A stretch of DNA of 64,000 nt from Mycobacterium sp. DL (GTDB lineage Bacteria; Actinomycetota; Actinomycetes; Mycobacteriales; Mycobacteriaceae): the NCBI RefSeq assembly GCF_039729195.1, contig NZ_CP155796.1, forward strand, positions 1,674,001 through 1,738,000, given 5' to 3'. The translations under genes were made by a program, and so were the position numbers. Shown in pieces: positions 25,020 to 33,473 of the stretch (position 1 is its first letter; each line of letters begins with the position of its first letter). The notes beneath the pieces were generated by a model. The model did no database searches. It saw nothing but the letters and a program-made list of their open reading frames with translations, and had not been told where the DNA came from.

Positions 25020-25409
25020 TTATGCGGCAGTGATGGCAATGTGGAGGCGTTTCCCGCACGCTGCGGCGAGCCGTTCCAGGGCGTCGATACCGGGGGTGCG
25101 TGCACCGTTCTCCCAGGCGGCGACGGCGGATTGGCTGGTGCCCATGGCGGCGGCGAGCTGGGTTTGGGTGAGACCGGCCTCGGTGCGGGCGGCGTAGACC
25201 AGCTCGGCGAGGTCCATCGCTCGGCCGGCATCCTGGTAGGCCTGTTCGTAGGTCTGGCGTTGGGCGTCGGTGAGGGCGGCCTGGCGCTGGGCGCGGGCGG
25301 TTCGGTAATCGACCCCACCGCTGGAGGTGGCGACCTTCTTCGCAGCGGCGGGGGCTTTCTTAGCGGCCTTCTTCGGGGCAGCAGTCTTCTTGGCGGTTTT
25401 GACGGTCAT
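25020..25409 (-). CDS. higA: HigA-like XRE antitoxin with Lys/Ala-rich N-terminus
   Basis: 129 residues. The first ~30 are Lys/Ala-rich (KTAAPKKAAKKAPAAAKK), resembling histone-like tails and probably binding DNA non-specifically. The XRE HTH lies near the C-terminus (ARTEAGLTQTQLAAAMGTSQ, then SAVAAWENGARTPGIDALER). It starts 6 bp after the toxin gene, in the toxin-first order typical of HigBA. It should neutralise the toxin and repress the shared promoter. Confidence 0.82.
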   Translation of the reverse strand: MTVKTAKKTAAPKKAAKKAPAAAKKVATSSGGVDYRTARAQRQAALTDAQRQTYEQAYQDAGRAMDLAELVYAARTEAGLTQTQLAAAMGTSQSAVAAWENGARTPGIDALERLAAACGKRLHIAITAA

Positions 25410-25415
25410 GGCGGG

Positions 25416-25748
25416 TTATCCCTTCTTGGTCTGGTGGCGTCGTAGCGCTTTGCGCGCGCGGATGATTTCGTTGCGTTCGTTTTGGCGTTGTTTGCGGAAG
25501 GTGGTCAGGGTGACCAGCTGGCGGTCGGGGTCGGCGGTGTAGGTGATGCGTTGGTTGACCTGTCCGCAGCGAAACCGCAACTCCCACAGTTTCTCTGAGA
25601 GGTAGCGGTTGTGCGGCATGCCGAGTGCGATGCCCTCGGCGGTGAGCCGGTCGAGGGCCTGATCGGCCTGGGCGAGTTCGCTTTCAGACAGACCGGCATA
25701 CCAGCGTTCCACTTCGCCGCTGAGCATGATCCGCCACTCATCACCCAC
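25416..25748 (-). CDS. higB: HigB-like toxin (RelE/Gp49 superfamily)
   Basis: 110 residues from GTG 25748, chosen because the operator palindrome and promoter lie just upstream; the longer open frame to 25868 would read through them. WELRFRCGQVNQRITYTADP is the central strand region of phage Gp49-like/HigB ribonucleases, and TLTTFRKQRQNERNEIIRAR is the usual Lys/Arg-rich C-terminal helix. Probably a ribosome-dependent mRNA interferase that stabilises the element. Confidence 0.82.
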   Translation of the reverse strand: MGDEWRIMLSGEVERWYAGLSESELAQADQALDRLTAEGIALGMPHNRYLSEKLWELRFRCGQVNQRITYTADPDRQLVTLTTFRKQRQNERNEIIRARKALRRHQTKKG

Positions 25749-25756
25749 ACCCCTAC

Positions 25757-25790
25757 TATATCGATTCCGGTATATACCGTCAACGATATA
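25757..25790 (-). promoter_or_regulatory. Nested palindromic operator of the higBA operon
   Basis: An inner perfect palindrome CGGTATATACCG (25768-25779) sits exactly between inverted arms TATATCG (25757-25763) and CGATATA (25784-25790), all sharing one centre. It ends 8 bp before the toxin start and probably covers the promoter. Confidence 0.75.
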
Positions 25791-25816
25791 AATACCAGGT
25801 GCGGTGGGTGTGCCCG

Positions 25817-28800
25817 TCAGTCGATGTCGAGGCCGTGTCCGCGGTCTCGTTCTCTGCCTCGGTCGCATGTGGGTCCGGTGGTGAGGGTTCGCCAGCTGCG
25901 TGCGGCGATGGCGCGGTGTTCGTCGGCTTCGGCGGCGTGTCTGGGATCGTCGATGTCCGTTGCGGGGCGGGTGTTTTCAGCCCAGGGGAGGGTGAGTCCG
26001 TCGAGGAGTTGTCGGGCGCTGCCGGGCTGTCCGTTGTCGATGAGTAGGAGGCGGCCGTGGGCGGGGACCAGGGCGGTGGCCACCGCTGCGAGGGCGTCGG
26101 GGTCGGCGGCCGCGGCGTCCTCGACGACGATGATGGGTCCGCGCTGATCTGGTGGGTGGTTGGTGATCTGCTCGGCGAGGTGGTTGAGGCTGAGCCGGTC
26201 GGGCTGTGGTGTCGCGGTGACGCGGACGTGGTGGCGGTGGGCGTTGGTGGCCGCTGTGTGGATCGCTTCGGCGAGGTCGGGGGTGTAGCGCTCGGCCGCC
26301 ACGGTGGCCACGACGTAGGGCACCAAGAGCGCGGCCGCGGCGGGGTCGGTGCGTGGCCGCGGGAGGGTCAGCGGGTCGGCGTTGCGCCAGGCGGCGGCCA
26401 GGACCTCGACGAGCGCACGCTCAGTGGCATTCGCGCTTGCGTGCACGCCTTTGTCCTGGGTGGTGGCGCGGTCGACGACGTGCCGATCGGGGAGGGCCGC
26501 GGTGCGGGACAGCGTGTCGGCCAGCCGCCACCACAGCGCCGCGGCGGGCATCTCATCGGGCAGCGGTCCTCGCTGGGCCGCCGCGGTGATCGCATCGCGA
26601 ATGTCGTTGCCGCGGGCGGCTTCTGTGAGGTGGGCGGCCAGTGTGGGCCAGTAGGCATCGGTACGAATGCGGGGGTCGATCTGGTCGAGGAGGTCGTTGA
26701 AACGGGTGGGGTCGGCGCTGTCGCGTTCGATGGCGTCGGTGCCGTGGCGTTGCAGCCGGTCTTGGATTGCGCGGGTGGCCACCGGGTACTGGGGCGGGCC
26801 GGTGAGGCGGGTGTCGGCGTCCTCGACCCCGGTGGCGGCCCGGAACACGGCGATTTCTGCGGCCAGGACAGGGTTGGCCGCGACCAGGGGCTGCGCCCAG
26901 CTCGGCGCGGTGTCGGGGGTCCAAGCGTGGGCCTGTTCGCGGATCTGCGCGGCGAGCTCGGCGACCAGTTCCTCGCGGCGGCGCAGGTAGTCGCCCCATT
27001 GCGGGTCGCCGGCCAGAGGGTCGGGGATGGCGGGCAGCCAGCGCAGCGGCCCGCAGTCGCGGCCGGCGGAACCGGTGAGGTCGATGCGGTGGTCCAGCAC
27101 CGCGGCCGCATCGGCGGCATCGTCGAGGCCGCCTCGAGCGTGGGCGGCGGCTAACAGCTCGCCGGGATCGGCACCGGAGAGCGCCCGGATGGCCAGGCGA
27201 CGACGCAGCAGCGGCCACGCCGGGCAGGTACTGAGATCGGTATGTACTGATTCAGCGAGGGCGTCGAGACGGTCGCGGGCGCCCGCGCCGAGCTTGTGCT
27301 CGGCTGCAGCGCCGACGGCGTCGGTGAACATGTCGGCGGCCGCGGACAGTCTGCGGGTCGGGTCGGCGGCCTGGCGGGCGGCGGTGGTGGCCGAGACCTG
27401 GCCGCCGTCGCGAGCCACGATCCGGGACAGGACGTCCACGGCGGTGTCGGGGTGGGTGGCCTTGGGGGCCAGGACGCGGTGCGGGTCGGTTTCGGCGGTC
27501 GAGAGGTACAGGTGGTTTTCCGCGCGGCCGCGAGTTAAGGCGACGTAGAGCTGTTGGCGGGTCAGGTGCTCAGCACCCACCACATGGCAGCTGTGCCCGG
27601 CGGTGGAGCCCTGGGCACCGTTGATGGTGGCGGCATAGCCGAGGGTGACGTGTTCGGTGACGTAATCGGCCGGCAGGGTGATCTCACGGCCCGTGCCGCG
27701 ATGGCGAGCCCGCAGCGCCCCGTCGCGAGCGACATCGAGGACGTCGAAGGTGTAGCCATTGCGGACGTAGTCAGTGCCCGACAGGGGCAGCCAGCGGGCG
27801 TTGCGGCGGGTGCGGATGACATCACCGACACTGGCCCGGAGTTGATCGGCAAGCACGATTTCACGACCCGGCCGCCAGTTCGGATCAGCCTCGACGAGAG
27901 CGGCCAGACGGGCAGTGCGGGCGCGGGCGTTGAGGTCGTCGACGATCGCGTTGGTGGGTCCCAACAGCAGGCTGTCACGCCCGGCGTTGCGGTCGGCCAG
28001 CCACGCCGAAAACGCGGCATCCGCCGCGGTCTGTTCGGCGCCGACGTGAATGCGCCCGGAGTCGATGTAGAAACCGATCCCGGCCGGATCGCCGCCGCGC
28101 AGCGCCAGCGACGCCGCGGCCTCGGCGCGGGAGTGAAACCGCACGACTTCCGAAAGCGTCAGCGCCTCGGTGTCGGTGGCGATGTCGCGCAACACCCCGC
28201 CAGCCGAAATCGACGCCAACTGGCAGTCATCAGCAACCAGCCGCACACTCGCGCCCTTGCGCTGCGCGTCAGCGATCATCGCGTCCAGACCCGCGGTCGA
28301 TGCCATGCCGGCCTCATCGACGATGATCAACGTGTCGGGTCCGATGTCGGCGAACCACTGTGGTGTTCCGAACGTCGCGGCGTTGTCCGGACTGGTGCAG
28401 TGGACGTACTTGTCGAGGGTGTCGGTGGTCGCGCCCAGGTCCTCCCCGAGCACGATCGCCGCGGCCGCGGTCGGGGCCAACCCGAGGACATGTCCGCCCG
28501 AGCTGCGCCACGCATGCGCCAGTGCGGCCATGGCCGTGGTCTTGCCCGCCCCGGCCGGCGCCAAGGCAAGTCCTACGCGGCGTCCGCCGAGTGCCATCTG
28601 GGCCACAAGGGCGGCTTGGCCCTCGTTGAGCGGTTTGCCGCGTGCGTCGGCCTCGTCGAGTGCCAAACGCACGTCCTCGGTGGCCGCGACACGTCCATCG
28701 AGTTGGTGCGCCGCGGCCAAAATTCGGGCCTCGGCAGCGAGCACGTCGCGGCTGGTGAATTTCGCGACACCGTGGCGGCTGTAGACGCTGGAACCGTCGC

Positions 28801-30406
28801 GGCGACGCAATGCGACAGGCTCACCCAACTCGCCATCGGCGACGCGTGCGTGGGGCACCGAGAACGCTTCGGAAAGTGCGGTGTCGGTGAGCCGTTCGAC
28901 AAGCCCCGACACGTGTGCGACACCCTCGTTCCGCACGACCCGGAGGGCTTCGGCGCGCACGTGGTGGGCCTGCCACGTCGCGCGTGTTTCGGCGACGGTG
29001 GCGACGATTGCGACAGCACGCGACGCCACCCATTCCGCGGTGATTTCCGGTGTCTTCTGGGCGCGACGCGGGGACAGAACTGTGGCCAGCATGCGGTTCA
29101 ATCCCTCGTGGCCGAGGACCTCGGTAGCTTGGTTGCGCCAGGTGGCGCGCTGCTCTGCGAACGAGCGCGGTTCGTGCTTAGCTTCGCGCGTTTCCAGGGT
29201 CGCTTGATCGGCCAGCGCGTGGGTCTCGACGGTGGTGGGTTCGCGGCCGTGATCGTGCTGAAACTGCTTGGCCAGCTCGGCGGTGCGGGCCTTGATCGCG
29301 ATGGCGCGGCTCGACCAGCGGGTCATCAACTCTGGTGCCATGCCGACGATCTCGCGCACGGGTCGTTTCCCGCGTTCGGCGGGCATCTCGGCGAAGTCCA
29401 CACTCACGCGTGGAATCAAGCGGACTTCCATGCGGGTGTTGTACATCTCCGAAAGCGTCACGGCGTTCCGATGCAGCGGTTGGCCGTCCAGTGCGAGCCA
29501 GCGGCGCACGCCGTTGGCATCGACATGGGACACCTTGTTAGAGACCGGCAGGTGGGTGTGCAGGTCAGGATCTCCGGCGCGGGAATCGCGGTGGGTGAAC
29601 GCCGGGGCGATGAGCCCTTCGGTGTCGACTTGGGCGACACCGTTGGTGCCGGTTCGGGTGAGGGCGGCGTTGTCTTGCAGCCACTCCAGCACGTCGGCCA
29701 CCGCCTCGTAATGCGCGGCCTCGATCTGCTCGGCAATCTCTGGTGGGGCAATCGCCCACAGCGCTGAAATCGACTTCACCGGAGAGAACGTCAAGTCATA
29801 GCCGGCCACCGCCGTGGTGCGCGCCCGCGTGGCCCGCGCGATGAACCCCGACAGCTCCCGCTCATCGGCAGGATCGCGGCCAAATTGCTCGCCAAACAGC
29901 TCGATGGCCACCCGCGTCCGGATGCCCGCGCGCACATCGTCATCGATGGTCGCAGTGCCCGGCAGCCCGGCGGCGATGTTGTGAGCCCGGAACGCCTTTC
30001 CGACCCGACGCACGAACTCCGAAGACTCCTCGCGCACGGCGAACTGGCGGCCCAACTGGGCTGCCGCGATTGAAGGCTGAACGCCCAGATGCCCGGAAAC
30101 GTGCTCCGAAATCTTGTCGGCGTTGGGGTGCAAACCTAGCCCGAACAGTGCCTTCATCTGAGCTTCGGTGACCGTCGAACCCTCTTCGACGCTCCACACC
30201 TGTTGGTGCACAGCGTCGCTGACCTCACGGGCTCCGGTGTCGGCCAGGGCGGCCAGGCCGCGGCCCATCCAGCGGCCCGGCGATTCCCCCTTGGCGGAGT
30301 AGTAGTCGGCCAGGGGCGAGCGGCCACGCTCGGTGCTATCGGCGGCCGCGACTTGCCGCACCAGGTACAGGTATCCGTCCCCGGCGGTCAGCTTGTGCAT
30401 GGACAT
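25817..30406 (-). CDS. traA: MobF-family conjugative relaxase/helicase (TraA/TrwC type)
   Basis: About 1,529 residues from ATG 30406 (a GTG at 30409 is an alternative; the frame stays open further upstream without credible protein). Begins MSMHKLTAGDGYLYLVRQVA. The TrwC relaxase domain occupies about residues 1-400, with the metal-binding His triad in SRAGDPDLHTHLPVSNKVSH. Helicase motifs follow: Walker A in LALAPAGAGKTTAMAAL (about 700) and Walker B in LIIVDEAGMAS (about 770), then SF1 motifs such as LTRGRAENHLYLS. It nicks and unwinds plasmid DNA at oriT. No coupling protein or T4SS genes are visible nearby. Confidence 0.92.
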   Translation of the reverse strand: MSMHKLTAGDGYLYLVRQVAAADSTERGRSPLADYYSAKGESPGRWMGRGLAALADTGAREVSDAVHQQVWSVEEGSTVTEAQMKALFGLGLHPNADKISEHVSGHLGVQPSIAAAQLGRQFAVREESSEFVRRVGKAFRAHNIAAGLPGTATIDDDVRAGIRTRVAIELFGEQFGRDPADERELSGFIARATRARTTAVAGYDLTFSPVKSISALWAIAPPEIAEQIEAAHYEAVADVLEWLQDNAALTRTGTNGVAQVDTEGLIAPAFTHRDSRAGDPDLHTHLPVSNKVSHVDANGVRRWLALDGQPLHRNAVTLSEMYNTRMEVRLIPRVSVDFAEMPAERGKRPVREIVGMAPELMTRWSSRAIAIKARTAELAKQFQHDHGREPTTVETHALADQATLETREAKHEPRSFAEQRATWRNQATEVLGHEGLNRMLATVLSPRRAQKTPEITAEWVASRAVAIVATVAETRATWQAHHVRAEALRVVRNEGVAHVSGLVERLTDTALSEAFSVPHARVADGELGEPVALRRRDGSSVYSRHGVAKFTSRDVLAAEARILAAAHQLDGRVAATEDVRLALDEADARGKPLNEGQAALVAQMALGGRRVGLALAPAGAGKTTAMAALAHAWRSSGGHVLGLAPTAAAAIVLGEDLGATTDTLDKYVHCTSPDNAATFGTPQWFADIGPDTLIIVDEAGMASTAGLDAMIADAQRKGASVRLVADDCQLASISAGGVLRDIATDTEALTLSEVVRFHSRAEAAASLALRGGDPAGIGFYIDSGRIHVGAEQTAADAAFSAWLADRNAGRDSLLLGPTNAIVDDLNARARTARLAALVEADPNWRPGREIVLADQLRASVGDVIRTRRNARWLPLSGTDYVRNGYTFDVLDVARDGALRARHRGTGREITLPADYVTEHVTLGYAATINGAQGSTAGHSCHVVGAEHLTRQQLYVALTRGRAENHLYLSTAETDPHRVLAPKATHPDTAVDVLSRIVARDGGQVSATTAARQAADPTRRLSAAADMFTDAVGAAAEHKLGAGARDRLDALAESVHTDLSTCPAWPLLRRRLAIRALSGADPGELLAAAHARGGLDDAADAAAVLDHRIDLTGSAGRDCGPLRWLPAIPDPLAGDPQWGDYLRRREELVAELAAQIREQAHAWTPDTAPSWAQPLVAANPVLAAEIAVFRAATGVEDADTRLTGPPQYPVATRAIQDRLQRHGTDAIERDSADPTRFNDLLDQIDPRIRTDAYWPTLAAHLTEAARGNDIRDAITAAAQRGPLPDEMPAAALWWRLADTLSRTAALPDRHVVDRATTQDKGVHASANATERALVEVLAAAWRNADPLTLPRPRTDPAAAALLVPYVVATVAAERYTPDLAEAIHTAATNAHRHHVRVTATPQPDRLSLNHLAEQITNHPPDQRGPIIVVEDAAAADPDALAAVATALVPAHGRLLLIDNGQPGSARQLLDGLTLPWAENTRPATDIDDPRHAAEADEHRAIAARSWRTLTTGPTCDRGRERDRGHGLDID

Positions 30407-30730
30407 CACCGCCGCATGCACCCCTTGGCCCGCATGCGCCGAAAGGTACGGAGCGGAGCGCGGAAAAAACCACCACCAGAGCCAACATTCCCAACCGCCG
30501 TTACCAAACCGTGACCTGTATGCAAGAGGTGTGCTGGCTTTAAGGGGGCCCAGAAGCAGGGGTGACGGCGGGGCACCTGGGGTGCGGCAGCGGGGTGGTG
30601 GTGAGGCGGAGGGTTGAGGTCCGGTGAGTGGTGGGCGTTGGTGCGGTAGGCGCGTCGGCAAAAATTGGTGGACAGCGAATGTGGCTGTGGTGGTGGCCTG
30701 TACCGCCCGGTCGCTTCTAATGTGCGGATC
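30407..30730. other. Probable oriT/divergent promoter region
   Basis: 324 bp between the relaxase and the divergent accessory gene. It has a G-rich, pyrimidine-poor plus strand and a 5-bp stem hairpin GCACC-TGG-GGTGC at 30573-30585. In MobF plasmids oriT normally lies beside the relaxase, so the nick site is most likely here; I cannot place it exactly. Confidence 0.45.
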
Positions 30731-31204
30731 ATGACAGCTGCAGGTACGTCAAAGGTGGAGGCCCGGCGGCGGGCGCGCGAAGCGACCAGGCGGGCCAACG
30801 AGGCCCGCGCCGCGCGGGAGAAGGCGAACATCGAGAACGCGGCGAACTACATCGTGGCCAAGGCCAGACTGGCCGACATCGACGCCTGGGAGACCGAGCG
30901 GTTGGCCGCGGTGAGCGAACAGGTGCGCGCCGACGCCAACAAGCGGCGTGCCGGCACTCGGGCCGAGGCCGGCGCGGCAATCAGGCTGCTGCAGAAAAGT
31001 GGTGAGACGCTGACGACGATTGCCGAGCTGACCGGCGACGGCATCGGCGAAGTCAGGGCTATGCTGCGGCACGCACCGAAGATCGAGGAGCGCGCGGCGA
31101 GAAACGGTTCGCATTCACTAGACGGCGATGGCAGCGCCGATCCAGCAGTGAGTCCCGGCGACGGGGCCGCCGGCGTTCCTGGTGCGGCGACGGCGCGGAC
31201 GTAG
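30731..31204 (+). CDS. Relaxosome accessory-like protein
   Basis: 157 residues, highly charged and helical at the N-terminus (EARRRAREATRRANEARAAR, then EKANIENAANYIVAKARLAD). A short HTH-like segment follows at about residues 90-120 (SGETLTTIAELTGDGIGEVR). Proteins of this kind are encoded divergently from the relaxase in actinobacterial plasmids and probably bind oriT. The family assignment rests on position and general sequence character. Confidence 0.65.
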   Translation: MTAAGTSKVEARRRAREATRRANEARAAREKANIENAANYIVAKARLADIDAWETERLAAVSEQVRADANKRRAGTRAEAGAAIRLLQKSGETLTTIAELTGDGIGEVRAMLRHAPKIEERAARNGSHSLDGDGSADPAVSPGDGAAGVPGAATART

Positions 31205-31368
31205 CCGTCGTCGCCTCGTAGGCGTTACGGTTCGGCCAGTGGTGTCACCTCGAGTCGGGGTGGCCGCGCTGACTCTCGGTGTTCGGCTTTAGGGTTTGCC
31301 GACATGAGAAGGGCGGGACAGTTGATCGTTGATCGGCGTCGGCATGCGCGGAAAATCGCGCGCTTCGA
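31205..31368. other. Short intergenic stretch
   Basis: 164 bp with no recognisable gene or site before the recombination debris. Confidence 0.4.
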
Positions 31369-31499
31369 TTGTCACGTCGTCTGCGGGCCAACTGCTTCGG
31401 ACTGCAACGTCTGGACCGGGCGATCGCCGCCGATGGCTCCGGTCTAGCCTCACGCGCGACGGCGGGGTTCCTGTGTGCGTCCGCATTGCTACGCGTTGG

Positions 31500-31665
31500 C
31501 GACGCGGCGGAAGCGGGGGTGTCGGGTTTGCATGAGTGCGACAACCCGACGTGCGTGACGATCGCGGCCGAGATACACGTTCAACAACACGCCGTTTCTG
31601 GCTCCCCGGGCGACAACATGGAGCGGATGGATGCGTCGCGGCGTGGCCGCCAACGGGCGCAAGCG
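31500..31665 (+). pseudogene. HNH endonuclease remnant
   Basis: The plus frame reads LHECDNPTCVTIAAEIHVQQ followed by SPGDNMERMDASRRGRQ. The C-D-N-P-x-C plus later D-N-M pattern is the signature of HNH (homing-type) endonucleases. The N-terminal His-containing part and a proper start are not recognisable, so this is probably a truncated fragment. Confidence 0.45.
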
Positions 31666-31801
31666 GGGTCGGCCACGGAAGGTCGACGACGCTGCCGCCG
31701 CCAAGGCGCGCAGCTTGAGAGGCAAGGGCATCGCCTCCGCCGACATCGCCAAGATGATGGGCGTGTCTCGGGCCACGGTCTATCGCTACCCTGCGAAACT
31801 C
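31631..31801 (+). pseudogene. C-terminal fragment of a serine resolvase
   Basis: The frame RRGVAANGRKRGRPRKVDDA, then AKARSLRGKGIASADIAKMM and GVSRATVYRYPA is a Hin-type HTH that normally ends a resolvase. No catalytic domain precedes it in any frame. It overlaps the HNH fragment in another frame, marking old recombination. Confidence 0.6.
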
Positions 31802-32060
31802 ACTCCGGCGACCATAACGTCGGGCACTCGAGTGGCCGGATGCAACTACGACCATCGCTCAAGTCGTGGTTGCGCCGTCACGGCATGTGCCAGCTCCCGC
31901 CAGCTTGCCAAGCAACTCTATGATGCGCAGCGGGTGGTGGATGTCAGGAATGAGCGGACGCCTGGGACGGGCATGATGTCCGAGGCCGGAGTGGATGCCG
32001 TGAAGGCAGAATCGACGCGGGAAGTCGAACCTGTCCTCGCGATAGACGGAGCGGGCGTAC

Positions 32061-32501
32061 ATGGGAGCTCGAAAGGGGAAACGTGCGCTGCTTCTGGCAG
32101 CCGCGGCGATGTGCGGTGCGCTGTTAGCTGCCATCGCCATAATTACGCGTGGTTTCGGGCTCATCGACTCGGGATCCGTAGACCCGCGCGAGCGTGCGGC
32201 CCAGCAGCGGTGTGAACGTGACGTCGTAGCGCGGCTGGTGGCGCCGTCGACAGCGAAACTCACCGACGTCACAGTGACGAGCGCGCAACTGGACACGGAA
32301 GTAATGGACTTGTTCTCGTTGTTAAGCGGCGGGCCCCTCAACGGCGTCGACCACTCCCGCATCAGCGTGCAGAGCGTAGAGGGCGTTGTCGTGGCGCCGA
32401 ACGAAATGGGCGCCACGCTGCATGACCCTTTCACGTGCCGTGCGTATTTTGTCGACGGCGATCTGGTCGACACCCTCGTCGTGTTCGACCACGACCATTA
32501 A
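32061..32501 (+). CDS. Hypothetical membrane-anchored or secreted protein
   Basis: 146 residues. A basic start plus a hydrophobic segment (RALLLAAAAMCGALLAAIAI) gives a signal anchor. The exported part has three Cys and no family I recognise. It is flanked by recombination debris on both sides and has no obvious operon partner. Confidence 0.55.
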   Translation: MGARKGKRALLLAAAAMCGALLAAIAIITRGFGLIDSGSVDPRERAAQQRCERDVVARLVAPSTAKLTDVTVTSAQLDTEVMDLFSLLSGGPLNGVDHSRISVQSVEGVVVAPNEMGATLHDPFTCRAYFVDGDLVDTLVVFDHDH

Positions 32502-32645
32502 CCTCGCTATGGACTGTCGCGGTGCGTACCCTAGACACTCTCGGTTCCGGTCGTTTGGACCCGACGCGCAAAGATAGCGAGTCAAGTCCAGGGACGTGGT
32601 GTACGACGTCGTCCCTGTGATGCTTGGAGTTGATGGTTCAGGCGG

Positions 32646-33244
32646 TCAGTGCACGTCGGTGCGACGCCGGATCTCCTTATTGAGCCGCTCCTGGGGATTG
32701 TTCGAGCAGATCTGGCGCCAGATCTGCTTGGGAAACGCGGTGAACGTCAGCAGATCCGCACGGCGGCTTCGAGGTGGTCGGCAACCGTGGGGAGCTTGTC
32801 AGCAGCGCGTCGATGATCCGACCGTATTGCGCGGCAACCGATTCCTTGTCGGGCTGATTGAACACCGAATGCAACAGGGTGCGTACCCACGGCCACGACG
32901 CCTTCGGGTGATCGCCATCGAATTGGTTGTGCAGTGGGTGCGGCAGTGCTGCCAGGCCGCGCCGGGCGGGGTGGCGCCGATCGCGGCCACCAAACCGGCG
33001 TCGGCGTCGGAGGTGACCAGTCGTACCCCGGAGATCCCGCGGCCGGTCAGCGAACCCAGAAGGTGAGCCAGCCCGCTCCGTCTTCGGCGGTGCTGACGTC
33101 GACGCCGAGGATCTTCCGGTAGCCCTCGGCGTTGACTCCGACCGCGATCAGGGCGTGCACGTTGACCACACGCCTGGCTTCACGGACTTTGAGCACCAGC
33201 GCGTCGGCAGCGACGACCGTGTAGGGGCCGGCTTTCGTCTAGAC
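32646..33244 (-). pseudogene. IS256-family (mutator-type) transposase remnant
   Basis: Minus-strand segments in different frames rebuild an IS256-type transposase: RRVVNVHALIAVGVNAEGYR, then KILGVDVSTAEDGAGWLTF, VRLVTSDADAGLVAAIGA, HSVFNQPDKESVAAQYGRII and the C-terminal [20 protein letters not shown]. At least three frameshifts are needed (near 33065, 32925 and 32775). The N-terminal third and the terminal repeats are missing. Inactive. Confidence 0.85.
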
Positions 33245-33322
33245 CACAACAAATTTCGCCGCCCACGAGGACGGCAACTTTGCCCGTGGCCGTCATCACC
33301 GCACTGCGGGCGTGATATGCGC

Positions 33323-33344
33323 AATCTTCATCGAATCTTTGTCG
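33323..33344 (+). promoter_or_regulatory. Tandem 11-bp response-regulator-type box, site A
   Basis: AATCTTCATCG then AATCTTTGTCG, head to tail, 130 bp before the CPD-type ATPase. Best match to the shared motif also found at 35994, 47025, 49841 and 60061. Confidence 0.65.
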
Positions 33345-33473
33345 AACCAGCACTGCAGGCATATCGATCATTGGAAGGGTGGGCGGTTGAGGCGCCTAGC
33401 CTGACGGATGCGAGATCGAGAGTACGCCGCACCCTGCAGGGAGCCGCTCCGGCAACTCTGAACGAAAGACACC

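Noticed and set aside
27554..29767. 737-codon plus-strand open frame inside the relaxase
   Set aside because: Antisense shadow of the traA helicase region; composition typical of mirrored GC3-rich coding DNA.
31245..31855. Minus-strand open frames across the HNH/resolvase debris
   Set aside because: The plus strand shows recognisable protein fragments; the minus frames show none.
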